From Macrostomum hystrix (lineage: Eukaryota > Platyhelminthes > Macrostomidae), in the NCBI GenBank assembly GCA_950097015.1, contig CATNEN010000011.1, forward strand, positions 2,322,501 to 2,386,500: a stretch of 64,000 nucleotides of DNA, written 5' to 3'. The translations under genes and the position numbers were made by a program. Every line of letters starts with the position of its first letter. The stretch's first letter is position 1. The notes below the pieces were generated by a model. It saw only the letters and a program-made list of their open reading frames with translations, had not been told where the DNA came from and made no database searches. This document shows positions 1 through 12,383 of the stretch, one piece after another.

Positions 1-111
1 TATCGGCTTTATGCATTATCGCTACGATGCAAATTGTTCATTTTAAATCCTTGAAAAACTGCATTGTGATAAATAGTTTAAATGTATGCTGGTATCTAAT
101 TTAGTATACTT

Positions 112-195
112 AGGCACAGTGAGAGTGTACACAGCCTGAGGATTAGAAGGCAGATGTACACACTTGTTTAAGTGTGCTCAGGAGTCAGCGAAATT
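112..195 (-). repeat. Fragment of interspersed repeat family B
   Basis: Read on the minus strand, this stretch matches the core of the repeats at 2023-2210, 16351-16584 and 23487-23695: the block beginning 'gctgactcctgagcaca', then 'gtgtacatctgcc', then 'gtgtacactctcactgtg'. It is truncated and abuts the 24-bp minisatellite. The family is not one I recognise. Confidence 0.6.
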
Positions 196-204
196 GTCAT
201 TATC

Positions 205-1012
205 TCCTTAATCGAGTTTGAGTAGATCCCCTAATCGAGTTTGAGTAGATCCCCATAATCGAGTTTGAGTAGATCCCCATAATTGAGTTTGAGTAGATCC
301 CCATAATAGTTTGAGTTGATCCCCATAATAGTTTGAGTAGATCCCCATAATAGTTTGAGTAGATCCCCATAATAGTTTGAGTTGATCCCCATAATAGTTT
401 GAGTAGATCCCATAAGCGAGTTTGAGTAGATCCCCATAATCTCGTTTGAGTAGATCCCATAAGCGAGTTTGAGTAGATCCCCATAATAGAGTTTGAGTAG
501 ATCCCCATAATCGAGTTTGAGTAGATCCCCATAATCGAGTTTGAGTAGATCCCCATAAGCGAGTTTGAGTTGATCCCCATAATCTAGATGAGTTGATCCC
601 CATAAGCGAGTTTGAGTTGATCCCCATAATCTAGATGAGTTGATCCCCATAATCGAGTTTGAGTTGATCCCCATAATCGAGTTTGAGTAGATCCCCATAA
701 TCTAGATGAGTTGATCCCCATAAGCGAGTTTGAGTTGATCCCCATAATCTAGATGAGTTGATCCCCATAATCTAGATGAGTTGATCCCCATAATCGAGTT
801 TGAGTAGATCCCCATAATCGAGTTTCAGTAGATCCCCATAATAGAGTTTGAGTTGATCCCCATAATCTAGATGAGTAGATAAGCGAGTTTGAGTAGATCC
901 CCATAATCTAGTTTGAGTTGATCCCCATAATCTAGATGAGTTGATCCCCATAATCGAGTTTGAGTTGATCCCCATAATCGATTACTCATACTCAAGTCGA
1001 GTTTGAGTATAA
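205..1012. repeat. 24-bp minisatellite
   Basis: About 34 tandem units built on 'gagtttgagtagatcccc' plus 'ataatc', with shortened units (21-23 bp) and alternates such as 'ctagatgagttgatcccc'. All frames are open on the minus strand because the unit lacks stops there; the resulting open frames are not genes. Confidence 0.95.
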
Positions 1013-1431
1013 TTACAAATCTGTGCTCTTGTCCACACTGGTGTTAGTGTCAGCTATCTCCAAGTTGGCACTCAGTATCCAGCGAGGCTGAACTAATATG
1101 TATTCAACATCGATTTCTGCATCTTCGCGCGGGGCACTCCAACGCGGTATACTCAGCTTAGATTTTGCAATCTTCCCTAAACTCTGCTGTCAGTGTATGG
1201 AGTGCCGCGTAAGAGAGGCTTGTAAGATGAAGGATTAACTTGTTTTTTAGTCTATTTTTTCTCTGCGTGCAAAATTCACTAAATTTTTGTGTGCAGGTGT
1301 CAGGGTGTGAATAGTTTGTTTTTGTTTTTTTGCAGTCAATCTTTTTTTCAGTACACAATTCTTACGATTAACATTTTTCTGTTCTTTTGCTAACTTATTT
1401 ACATTCACTTTGTTTACAGAACTGAGTGAGC
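1013..1431. other. Intergenic, no feature seen
   Basis: Unique AT-rich sequence between two minisatellites. A short open frame on the minus strand at 1158-1358 has no recognisable domain or splice context. Confidence 0.5.
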
Positions 1432-1797
1432 ATAGAATGGATTGCTAATCTATGTAATGAATAGATTAAGGAATAGAATGGATTGCTAATCTATGTAATG
1501 AATAGATGAAGGAATAGAATGGATTGCTAATCTGTGTAATGAATAGATTAAGGAATATAATGGATTGCTAATCTATCTACTGAATAGATTAAGGAATAGA
1601 ATGGATTGCTAATCTATCTACTGAATAGATTAAGGAATAGAATGGATTGCTAATCTATCTACTGAATAGATTAAGGAATAGAATGGATTGCTAATCTATC
1701 TACTGAATAGATGGAGGAATAGAATGGATTGCTAATCTATCTTCTGAATAGATGGAGGAATAGAATGGATTGCTAATCTATGTACTGTTGTTTTTAG
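1432..1797. repeat. 41-bp minisatellite
   Basis: Nearly nine units with an exact 41-bp period ('gattgctaat' recurs at 1441, 1482 and so on). Each unit contains 'agaatggattgctaatc' followed by 'gaatagattaaggaat'. Variation is limited to a few sites (gtaatg/ctactg, attaagg/atggagg). Confidence 0.95.
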
Positions 1798-2022
1798 GAC
1801 ATAAAATTTGCTCGCTTTATTTTCTTAGAAGCACTCTCTAGAGAATTTTCACAATGTCTAAGAGTTCTAAATTTAAAAAACCTAAAGTTGAACGAATATG
1901 ACACCAAACTTAATCAAGTTTTTTCTGTGCTTCCTTTGATTGAAAGAAATAACTTACTAGCCTTTGGAAGCATTCCGTAGCAAATGGAGAGTGATAGTTG
2001 GAGAGCGAAAATCGAGGTGGTT

Positions 2023-2210
2023 CTTTCCGTTTCGCTGACTCCTGAGCACACACGCACACAGATACCCTACTCAGGCAACATTGCCCTGACTTTCTCATCG
2101 TCAGGCAGTGTAAACTCTCCACTGTGCCTAATTGGAGGTTGGACCTCAAGGCCGTAAATTGCATGACAAGCCACCAAGCCTTCTCTCTGCGGCTGCGCCC
2201 CAATAGAATT
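2023..2210 (+). repeat. Interspersed repeat family B, copy 2
   Basis: Shares with the copies at 16.4 and 23.5 kb the run 'cctgagcacacacgcacaca', the segment 'ccctgactttctcatcgtc', 'ggaggttgg' and the 3' end 'ccttctctctgcggctgcg'. This copy keeps the 3' end uninterrupted, so it shows the empty site of the insertion at 16585-17144. Family identity is unknown. Confidence 0.7.
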
Positions 2211-2640
2211 TGAGACTTAGCATAAAAAACACTGACATCTACTTGTCTAGTCTCATTGGGTAGAATATATTTCTACGTATACGTTCTAAGTAAGCCTGAA
2301 TTGTGGCTATAATTAAAGGGCCATGATGTGATGTACCAGACATTTTGATTGGCCAGCTAGATTATGATAAGAAATCTTAGATTAGAATTGCTTTAAGACT
2401 GGAGGCAAACTTATCCAATTATTGATTACACACTTGATTGCCTTCAGTCTGTTGGTTGGGAACTCTGGGAACTCAGCTAATTTGCAGATTACTGGGATCT
2501 TCGATATAAATTGATCGTTAGTCCGAGTTGATGAGGCTGAAATGACGTATAAATTCGCGCAGGATAGGCAGTAAAGATGGGATAAATTTATAGAACATGG
2601 GTACTTAACGAATTAGCTTATGTATGAGTAACTGGGAATA
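2211..2640. other. Intergenic, no feature seen
   Basis: Unique AT-rich DNA without coding signal. Confidence 0.5.
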
Positions 2641-2860
2641 ACTGGAAGGGAGATGGGAAAATGGAGAGATAGGCGAGATGAGTGAGATGAGACGAGAGAT
2701 AAGTGACATGGGAGATGTGAGGTAGGAGATGGGAGATTTTGGAGATGGGAGATTTGGGAGATGGGAGTTTTGGGCGATGGGAGATTTGGGTGATGGGAGA
2801 TTTTGGAGATGGGAGATTGGGGTGATGGGAGATTTAGGCCGAGAGACAGAGAGGGGCAGA
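2641..2860. repeat. Degenerate purine-rich repeat
   Basis: Irregular reiteration of 'gggagatttgggagatgg' and 'gagatgagtgagatgag' on the plus strand. It is a decayed relative of the 16-bp family found at 3396-3705 (same orientation) and 4482-5887 (opposite orientation). Confidence 0.75.
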
Positions 2861-3395
2861 GAGACAGGGGAAGGGGGGAGTTAGAAAAAGGGAGAGAGAT
2901 ATTTTGGGCCTTCTAGACTAATGGGCAGCTAGAAAAAACAAGAATTTACGTACAGAACAATAATTAGGAAGAATGTTTCTGCAATAAAGCAGCAAAACTT
3001 CGTAGAACATTTCTGGTCAGTAAAATAGCTGTTTGGCTTAGCAGAAAAGCAAGATTAACAAATAATAATTAGCATACAACTACTGCAGATTAATTAGTAC
3101 AGATTACTAGTCCAATAAAAATCGATACAAGTTCCCAGTGATTGATAATTTGCGTCGTAATCAGATGACATGTACTTAACTCCAGAGTGCGCCATGACAG
3201 GAATTTGTCGACCAGTATTGAAATATTCTGGGGGACAGTGCATCGTCTGCTATTTAGTGAGTCAGTGCATCGTCGATTTAGACTGGAGAGGCTAAATTGG
3301 GAGACAAGTTAGAGATCAGACGGAGGAGAAATTAGAGATTGGACAGGTGTGAAATGCGAGATTCGATAGGTGTGAAATGCGAGATTCGATAGCGG
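2861..3395. other. Intergenic, no feature seen
   Basis: AT-rich unique sequence; 'gtgaaatgcgagattcgata' occurs twice near 3347-3391. No gene recognised. Confidence 0.5.
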
Positions 3396-3705
3396 AGAGA
3401 TTAGAGATTGAAGGAAAGAGTGATGGGAGGTGGGAAAAATGGGAGACGGGAGAAATGGGGGATGGTAGAAATAGGAGATGGTAGAAATGGGAGATGGTAG
3501 AAATGGGAGATGGGAGAAATGTGAGATGGGAGAAATAGGAGATGGGAGAAATGGGAGATGGGAGAAATGGGAGATGGGAGAAATGGGAGATGGGAGAAAT
3601 GGGAGATGGGAGAAATGGGAGATGGGAGAAATGGGAGATGGGAGAAATGGGAGATGGGAGAAATATGGGGTGGGAGAAATGGCAGATGGGAGAATTGGGA
3701 AATGG
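3396..3705. repeat. 16-bp G-rich minisatellite
   Basis: About 17 units of 'gagatgggagaaatgg', exact 16-bp period, all purine apart from T on the plus strand. Runs of three G recur with loops of 4 and 6 bases, so the plus strand fits the G-quadruplex pattern. Open frames on both strands are products of the repeat. Confidence 0.93.
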
Positions 3706-3920
3706 GGACCGATGAGAACACTGATCCATACCGGAGAAAGTACATTGCCATCTGAGCAGCTAAGTCTTAATCTTCTTAGCTTGCCCGTTGAAAAAATGAT
3801 CTCGCTGGCTGGTCAGATTTTATCGATTAATCAATATCCAAGAACCTGCTATGCGATAGGTTCTGACACGGATATAAAATATTATTGGAAATATTTCCAA
3901 TTTTAAAGTTTCTCGTGAGA

Positions 3921-3951
3921 TTCTATCTATCATTCTATCTATCTATCTATG

Positions 3952-4031
<80 letters not shown>
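3921..4031. repeat. (ATCT)n microsatellite
   Basis: Tetranucleotide array of about 27 units with two interruptions near its start. The rest of 3706-4253 is unique AT-rich DNA with nothing recognised. Confidence 0.97.
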
Positions 4032-4481
4032 CATAGTCAATATATATTAGCTAGTGAATTGAAGCCATTGTGGGTGAAACTAATGAGCTAGTTTCATTGC
4101 AGCGACACACTTCTTCTTCTCAATGAGATGTTTCTGCTTTCAGCAACACCTGTCGATGAAAGTAAATGAGTTGCCGAATTGGACAGTAATCTGGCGATGT
4201 AATTATTGCTCTGCGCGTCTCCTGTTTGCTGGTTAATAGAAAAGAAACATGTCCTGATCAGCCTCATTTGACCAGTGCAGCAGCTGCTTGGGAATATATA
4301 TTTCAAATAACTCACCTGCTAAACTGCAATACTATAATACTGCTCCACAATCACATGATGTATTTTATGAGTATGAGCAGTATTTTATTGTCAAGTCACT
4401 CAATTCCCAAGTTGAAAAAAGAACAGCGACAAGACCATTTATACTTTTCTTGAGTTTCTACTCTTTGCGTAACTTTCCTCC

Positions 4482-5887
4482 CGTTATCTCTCCCAAATCT
4501 CCCATCTCCCAAATCCTAAATCTCCCAAATCCTAAATCTCCCAAATCCCAAATCTCCAAAATCCTAAATCTCCCAAATCCTAAATCTCCCAAATCCTAAA
4601 TCTCCCAAATCCTAAATCTCCCAAATCCTAAATCTCTCAAATCCTAAATCTCCCAAATCCTAAATCTCCCAAATCCTAAATCTCCCAAACCTCCCATTTC
4701 CCAAATCTCCCATCTCCCAAATCTCCCATCTCCCAAATCTCCCATCTCCCAAATCTCCCATCTCCCAAATCTCCCATGTCCCGAATCCTAAATCTCCCAA
4801 ATCCTAAATCTCCCAAATCCTACATCTCCCAAATCTCTCATCTCCCAAATCTCCCATCTCGCAAACCTCCCATTTCCCAAATCTCCCATCTCCCAAATCT
4901 TCCATCTCCCAAACCTCCCATTTCCCAAATCTCCAATCTCCCAAACCTCCCATTTCCCAAATCTCCTATCTCCCAAATCTCCCATCTCCCAAATCTTCCA
5001 TCTCCCAAACCTCCCATTTCCCAAATCTCCAATCTCCCAAACCTCCCATTTCCCAAATCTCCAATCTCCCAAACCTCCCATCTCCCAAATCTTCCATCTC
5101 CCAAATCTCCCATCTCCTAAATCTCCAATCTCAAAATCCTAAATCTCCCAAATCTCTTATCTCCTAAATCTCCAATCTCCCAATCCTAAATCTCCCAAAT
5201 CTCCAATCTCCCAAACCTCCCATTTCCCAAATCTCCCATCTCCCAAATCTTCCATCTCCCAAATCTCCCATTTCCCAAATCTCCCATCTCCCAAATCTTC
5301 CATCTCCCAAATCTCTCATCTCCCAAATCTCCCATCTCGCAAACCTCCCATCTCCCAAACCTCCCATCTCGCAAATCTCCCATCTCCCAAATCTTCCATC
5401 TCCCAAATCTCCCATCTCCCAAATCTTCCATCTCCCAAATCTCCCATCTCCCAAATCTCCCATCTCCCAAATCTTCCATCTCCCAAATCTCCCATCTCCC
5501 AAATCTCCCATCTCCCAAATCTTCCATCTCCCAAATCTCCCATCTCCCAAATCTTCCATCTCACAAATCTCCCATCTCCCAAATCTCCCATCTCCCAAAT
5601 CTCCCATCTCCCAAATCTTCCATCTCCCAAATCTCCCATCTCCCAAATCTCCCATCTCCCAAATCTTCCATCTCCCAAATCTCCCATCTCCCAAATCTTC
5701 CATCTCACAAATCTCCCATCTCCCAAATCTCCCATCTCGCAAACCTCCCATCTCCCAAACCTCCCATCTCGCAAATCTCCCATCTCCCAAATCTTCCATC
5801 TCCCAAATCTTCCATCTCCCAAATCTCCCATCTCCCAAATCTCCCATCTCCCAAATCTCCCATCTCCCAAATCTCCCATCTCCCATC
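4482..5887. repeat. 16-bp pyrimidine-rich minisatellite
   Basis: About 88 units of 'ctcccaaatctcccat' and the variant 'atcctaaatctcccaa', exact 16-bp period. On the minus strand the G-triplet spacing allows G-quadruplexes. It is the reverse-complement relative of the arrays at 2.7 and 3.4 kb. Confidence 0.95.
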
Positions 5888-6348
5888 TCCGATTAGAATT
5901 ATTATTATTATTAACTTAATTTGCCGTTATTTTGTTCTCTGCGCATTGTCATCGTTATGTTTTGAATTTCCAAATGTTTAACTATCTATGCTCACTGCTA
6001 ATCGCTGCTAATGATCAGTGATCACACTAAGTTTAGCCTGTTTTCAAGAGAGATTTTGACAACTGAATAATAATTATTTCAGCCTTTACCCATTCTAAGG
6101 CAGCTTTTTAAAGCGGTAACGATATATCTATATTTTGTTGAGATTATTGCATTTAGTTCTTGGAAGCTGTCTCACAATTAGTTCAAAGAATTCAATTATT
6201 TGTCACGAAGATAAGCCATTTTTCATGTGGCCGAAAAAAATAAATTACGAGCGTATTATACACAGAAACTTACCGTCTGATTTGATATCATAAATCACTC
6301 TACCGTTCTAAAGCATTTACATTTTACTGTTTGTACTGCAAGTAGGCA
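5888..6348. other. Unique spacer inside composite copy A
   Basis: AT-rich unique sequence starting with an (ATT)n stretch. It is missing from copies B and C, where the pyrimidine array joins directly to the linker. No gene seen. Confidence 0.6.
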
Positions 6349-6411
6349 ACTAAAGATGTTTAAATTGCCTAAGGGTTTACGATAGATAAAAACGCACAAA
6401 AATTTAAAATC

Positions 6412-7160
6412 GAAGTTGGAATCGTATATAGAATCGAAGCTGGAATCGTATATAGAATCGAAGCCAGAATCGTATATAGAATCGAAGCTAGAATCGAATA
6501 TAGAATCGAAGCTAGAATCGAATATAGAATCGAAGCTAGAATCGAATATAGAATCGAAGCTAGAATCGAATATAGAATCGAAGCTAGAATCGAATATAGA
6601 ATCGAAGCTAGAATCGAATATAGAATCGAAGCTAGAATCGAATATAGAATCGAAGCTAGAATCGAATATAGAATCGAAGCCAGAATCGTATATAGAATCG
6701 AAGCTAGAATCGAATATAGAATCGAAGCTAGAATCGAATATAGAATCGAAGCTAGAATCGAATATAGAATCGAAGCTAGAATCGTATATAGAATCGAAGC
6801 TAGAATCGTATATAGAATCGAAGCTGGAATCGTATATAGAATCGAAGCCAGAATCGTATATAGAATCGAAGCTAGAATCGTATATAGAATCGAAGCTAGA
6901 ATCGAATATAGAATCGAAGCTAGAATCGAATATAGAATCGAAGCTAGAATCGAATATAGAATCGAAGCTAGAATCGAATATAGAATCGAAGCTAGAATCG
7001 AATATAGAATCGAAGCTAGAATCGAATATAGAATCGAAGCTAGAATCGGATATAGAATCAAATCGTGTATAGAATCGAAGCTAGTATCGTATATAGAATC
7101 GAAGCTAGAATCGAATATAGAATCGAAGCTAGTATCGAATATAGAATCGAAGCTAGAATC
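6412..7160. repeat. 24-bp minisatellite in copy A
   Basis: About 31 units made of 'gaatcgaagctagaatcg' plus 'aatata', with alternates 'tatata' and 'gccaga'. Both strands are stop-free in one frame, giving 8-residue peptide repeats (IESKLESN, YSILASIL) that are not evidence of genes. Confidence 0.95.
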
Positions 7161-8480
7161 CTGATCAGCCTCATTTGACCAGTGCAGCAGCTGCTTGGGA
7201 ATCTATTTTTCAAATAACTCACCTGCTAATCTGCAATACTATAATACTGCTGCACAATCACATGGTGTATTTTATGAGTATGAGCAGTATTTTATTGTCA
7301 AGTCACTCGATTCCCAAGTTAAAAAAAGAACAGCGACAAGACCATTTATACTTTTCTTGAGTTTCTACTCTTTGCGTAACTTTCCCCCCGTTATCTCTCC
7401 CAAATCTCCCATCTCCCAAATCCTAAATCTCCCAAATCCTAAATCTCCCAAATCCTAAATCTCCCAAATCCTAAATCTCCCAAATCCTAAATCTCCCAAA
7501 TCCTAAATCTCCCAAATCCTAAATCTCCCAAATCCTAAATCTCCCAAATCCTAAATCTCCCAAATCCTAAATCTCCCAAATCCTAAATCTCCCAAATCCT
7601 AAATCTCCCAAATCTCCCATCTCCCAAATCCTAAATCTCCCAAATCCTAAATCTCCCAAATCCTAAATCTCCCAAATCCTAAATCTCCCAAATCCTAAAT
7701 CTCCCAAATCCTAAATCTCCCAAATCCTAAATCTCCCAAATCCTAAATCTCCCAAATCCTAAATCTCCCAAATCCTAAATCTCCCAAATCCTACATCTCC
7801 CAAATCTCCCATCTCGCAAACCTCCCTTTTCCCAAATCTCCCATCTCCCACATCTTCCATCTCCCAAACCTCCCATTTCCCAAATCTCCAATCTACCAAA
7901 CCTCCCATTACCCAAATCTCCCATCTCCCAAATCTCCCATCTCCCAAATCTCCAATCTCCCAAACCTCCCATTTCCCAAATCTCCAATCTCCCAAACCTC
8001 CCAAACTAAAGATGTTTAAATTGCCTAAGGGTTTAAGATAGATAAAAACGCACAAAAATTCAAAATCGAAGCTGGAATCGAATATAGAATCGAAGCTGGA
8101 ATCGTATAAAGAATCGAAGCCAGAATGGTATATAGAATCGAAGCTAGAATCGAATATAGAATCGAAGCTAGAATCGAATATAGAATCGAAGCTAGAATCG
8201 TATATAGAATCGAAGCTAGAATCGAATATAGAATCGAAGCTAGAATCGAATATAGAATCGAAGCTAGAATCGAATATAGAATCGAAGCTAGAATCGAATA
8301 TAGAATCGAAGCTAGAATCGAATATAGAATCGAAGCTAGAATCGAATATAGAATCGAAGCTAGAATCGGATATAGAATCAAATCGTGTATAGAATCGAAG
8401 CTAGTATCGTATATAGAATCGAAGCTAGAATCGAATATAGAATCGAAGCTAGTATCGAATATAGAATCGAAGCTAGAATC
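7161..8480. repeat. Composite repeat block, copy B
   Basis: Exactly 1,320 bp from its 'ctgatcagcc' start to the same start of copy C. Parts: core 7161-7388, 16-bp array to about 8004, linker from 8005, 24-bp array to 8480. Nearly identical to copy C. Confidence 0.93.
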
Positions 8481-10052
8481 CTGATCAGCCTCATTTGACC
8501 AGTGCAGCAGCTGCTTGGGAATCTATTTTTCAAATAACTCACCTGCTAATCTGCAATACTATAATACTGCTGCACAATCACATGGTGTATTTTATGAGTA
8601 TGAGCAGTATTTTATTGTCAAGTCACTCGATTCCCAAGTTAAAAAAAGAACAGCGACAAGACCATTTATACTTTTCTTGAGTTTCTACTCTTTGCGTAAC
8701 TTTCCCCCCGTTATCTCTCCCAAATCTCCCATCTCCCAAATCCTAAATCTCCCAAATCCTAAATCTCCCAAATCCTAAATCTCCCAAATCCTAAATCTCC
8801 CAAATCCTAAATCTCCCAAATCCTAAATCTCCCAAATCCTAAATCTCCCAAATCCTAAATCTCCCAAATCCTAAATCTCCCAAATCCTAAATCTCCCAAA
8901 TCCTAAATCTCCCAAATCCTAAATCTCCCAAATCTCCCATCTCCCAAATCCTAAATCTCCCAAATCCTAAATCTCCCAAATCCTAAATCTCCCAAATCCT
9001 AAATCTCCCAAATCCTAAATCTCCCAAATCCTAAATCTCCCAAATCCTAAATCTCCCAAATCCTAAATCTCCCAAATCCTAAATCTCCCAAATCCTAAAT
9101 CTCCCAAATCCTAAATCTCCCAAATCCTACATCTCCCAAATCTCCCATCTCGCAAACCTCCCTTTTCCCAAATCTCCCATCTCCCACATCTTCCATCTCC
9201 CAAACCTCCCATTTCCCAAATCTCCAATCTACCAAACCTCCCATTACCCAAATCTCCCATCTCCCAAATCTCCCATCTCCCAAATCTCCAATCTCCCAAA
9301 CCTCCCATTTCCCAAATCTCCAATCTCCCAAACCTCCCAAACTAAAGATGTTTAAATTGCCTAAGGGTTTACGATAGATAAAAACGCACAAAAATTCAAA
9401 ATCGAAGCTGGAATCGAATATAGAATCGAAGCTGGAATCGTATAAAGAATCGAAGCCAGAATGGTATATAGAATCGAAGCTAGAATCGAATATAGAATCG
9501 AAGCTAGAATCGTATATAGAATCGAAGCTAGAATCGTATATAGAATCGAAGCTAGAATCGAATATAGAATCGAAGCTAGAATCGAATATAGAATCGAAGC
9601 TAGAATCGAATATAGAATCGAAGCTAGAATCGAATATAGAATCGAAGCTAGAATCGAATATAGAATCGAAGCTAGAATCGAATATAGAATCGAAGCTAGA
9701 ATCGGATATAGAATCAAATCGTGTATAGAATCGAAGCTAGTATCGTATATAGAATCGAAGCTAGAATCGAATATAGAATCGAAGCTAGTATCGAATATAG
9801 AATCGAAGCTAGAATCGTATATAGAATCGAAGCTAGAATCGAATATAGAATCGAAGCTAGAATCGAATATAGAATCGAAGCTAGAATCGAATATAGAATC
9901 GAAGCTAGAATCGAATATAGAATCGAAGCTAGAATCGAATATAGAATCGAAGCTAGAATCGAATATAGAATCGAAGCTAGAATCGAATATAGAATCGAAG
10001 CTAGAATCGTATATAGAATCGAAGCTAGAATCGTATATAGAATCGAAGCTAG
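8481..10052. repeat. Composite repeat block, copy C
   Basis: Same order as copy B with one extra 16-bp unit (linker at 9341 instead of the expected 9325) and a longer terminal 24-bp array ending at about 10052, followed by unique DNA. Confidence 0.93.
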
Positions 10053-11544
10053 ATGGTTTATTAAGTCTTGCTTTACTGTGACTAATATTTATTCGAAAGA
10101 ATTAATTCTAATAAATATTGCACTGGTTTTTCATAAAACATTTTTGTGAGTGTAATCTGTGTCCAGATTTGTACCAGAAAATCTAATTCTGCTTCTAATT
10201 AAATATAAAAAGAGTTCCTCATTCACGGGCACGTTCGCTTGCTTCAAAATTACTTTGTCCCTTCTGTTCTTTTAGTGCAAATGTTGAGCAAAAAATATAT
10301 ATGGTATTTCAGTACTTATCTGTCGAAATGATTTGATTGTGTTGACTGTTGATAATTTTCTGAAAGATGTCGAATTAAAAATTTTGGCATGTCGAAATAG
10401 GTCTATATTGCCCGGAAAGTTTCATATTTTGTTTTGTGAAACTTTTTTGTCGAAATTAGTTTTTTGTGTCGAAAATCGTTTATTTTGTACATTTATTGTA
10501 TTAGATTTTTTACAACAACGGTAGGATTAATGTCGAATAGTGTCAATTTTATGTCGAAATTATCAGAAAAATTTCCGAAAGTATTTGACTCCATATCAAA
10601 AGTGTTGAACAGGCTGGTTAATGATCTGATGCGTATACTGTACAAATACTGACGAAGCAAGTAAGGAAATATTCACTAAATCACTAGACTTCCCTACTAG
10701 GACAGTGTGGGCCAGCACATCGTCAGTCCGGCAACCTGAGTTACTCAATGAATATTTTCAATTTCCCTTCATTGGCCAATTTGGCCAGTCAATTTGGGAT
10801 CAAGTTTCAGCAGAAAGAACGACTGGGAGCTGTGAAATCGGAACTGAAATAATCGCTTTCTACGTGTGTGGCATCTGCTCTGCACGTACTGAAGTCAGGA
10901 CTCAGGATTTCTACTGGCATTTTTGTTCTGTGCGCATTTTTTTCGGTATTCTTTTCCTGTGCAGTTGACGATAAAACTCTCAGAATGGGAAATGCATGTA
11001 TTAAACAAGAATTAGTTTTAAAAGTGCACCATTTTATTTACGACCGATACGGCCCGTAATGGTATCTGGCCTTATAACAAGTAAACAACCGCAGCGGCAG
11101 CGCATCGGTTTCGGTACATGCGCACCAGTCAGATTAAAGACTATATTTAGAAGCTTTTCCCAGTGTTTATCACGTGGGTCTTTGGCTGCCTTTAACTTCA
11201 AGCCTCGCTGCGAGCAGGGAAAAAATAAAAGTACAAGCTCTGTTTGTCGTTGAATAATCCTAGGAGAATTCGGGTTGCAGCTAATCAAACTCTACCAAGT
11301 AGCAATGCCAAGAATTTGATCGAATTTCTGTCTACAGTCAGCCTCCCAAACTTGAAAAGGAACCAGCTAGACATGCTGAATTACATTAGAATGCTTCGAC
11401 AATTTAGAAGGCAGAAATTCATAAGCAGTTTAGACAGGACTTCATTGTGCTTTCAATTGAATTTAGAATTCTGATCGTGTTTTCATTATTTTTCAAATCA
11501 ATGAGTGTTTCTAGTCACAATTGTCCCTCTTCATTTTGTCTGCG
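10053..11544. other. Intergenic AT-rich stretch with a motif cluster
   Basis: No gene recognised. Between 10319 and 10560 the 9-mer 'tgtcgaaat' or close variants occurs about seven times at irregular spacing. The region around 11060-11230 is GC-richer with a short open frame (11059-11253) that shows no known domain. Confidence 0.5.
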
Positions 11545-11740
11545 GCTTCCTCTGTATCTCCACGTCCCCAGTCTCTCTGCCCCTTCCACTACCTCTCTGC
11601 CCCTTCCCCAGTCTCTCTGCCCCTTCCCCCTACCTCTCCTCTGCCCCTTCCTCGTTCCCAGTCTCACTGCCCCTTCCTGTCTCTGCCCTTTCCGTCTCTC
11701 CCCTTCCTCTTACACTCTCCCCCCAACTTGTCTGTCTCCC
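11545..11740. repeat. Pyrimidine-rich degenerate repeat
   Basis: Repeated 'ctctctgccccttcc' blocks at loose spacing. Overlapping open frames rich in Ser, Pro and Leu in all three plus frames follow from the composition. Confidence 0.75.
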
Positions 11741-12370
11741 GTTCCTCTCCACAAAAAAGATTTTTCAATTGTTACCAGTCACAGTTGTGCTGTTGCTGTT
11801 GTGCAATTAAAAAAAATTAATTCTGCATGCAGCTATTTTGTTTTCTAGAATTACAGAAAAGTGTGTTTTTACGCCACTGCGCAATGACAAATACATGCGC
11901 AGTTTTTGCTGTTCTGTTTCGTCCCTGCGGCTGCGGGCAGCGAGTATGCAACCACTTTTCTGTTCCACCATCGTCAGAAATTCACAAATATGTTTTTGTG
12001 TCGCCAATGCGCCATTCATCGTAACAATGATTCCCACGGCCACTAGCTTCAAAAGCGCGGCAAAGTTTCTAGTAGGGCCTGGTTGCATTCTGGTTTAAGT
12101 TGAATTCAAATTGATCTACGTGAATTTTCAAATACCCATATTTTCTTTTTTTGCATCTCCCAAAATAAAAAAAACCAATCGCCATGAAAAATCCACGAGA
12201 CGGCCGCTAACATTTTCCGCTCTTTCAGTTGAAACAAGTTGCACAGAATCACAAAACATCGGCATCGTCGAGATATTCAACGATTCTCGTAGTTGACTGT
12301 CTGGCTGCAAAAATCACCAATAGGCATAATTTATCTGCTTACAAAATTTCATCATGAAACCATGTCGGCT
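11741..12370. other. Intergenic, no gene recognised
   Basis: Several short overlapping open frames on both strands (for example 11838-12098 and 12128-12310) have no recognisable domain and no agreeing splice signals. Confidence 0.45.
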
Positions 12371-12383
12371 ATGATTGTTGATT

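Larger units (their letters stand above)
4254..7160. repeat. Composite repeat block, copy A
   Basis: Order of parts: a 225-bp unique core starting 'ctgatcagcctcatttgacc', a long pyrimidine-rich 16-bp array, a 461-bp unique spacer (5888-6348), a linker starting 'actaaagatgtttaaattgc' at 6349, and a 24-bp array. Copies B and C repeat this order without the 461-bp spacer. A is the only copy preceded by unrelated DNA. Confidence 0.9.

Noticed and set aside
6369-10149. Long open frames with 8-residue repeats on both strands
   Set aside because: Products of the 24-bp array; open on both strands and without start or splice context.
11807-12310. Possible small genes at 11.8-12.3 kb
   Set aside because: Overlapping short frames on both strands, none with a recognised domain, signal peptide or consistent splice sites.
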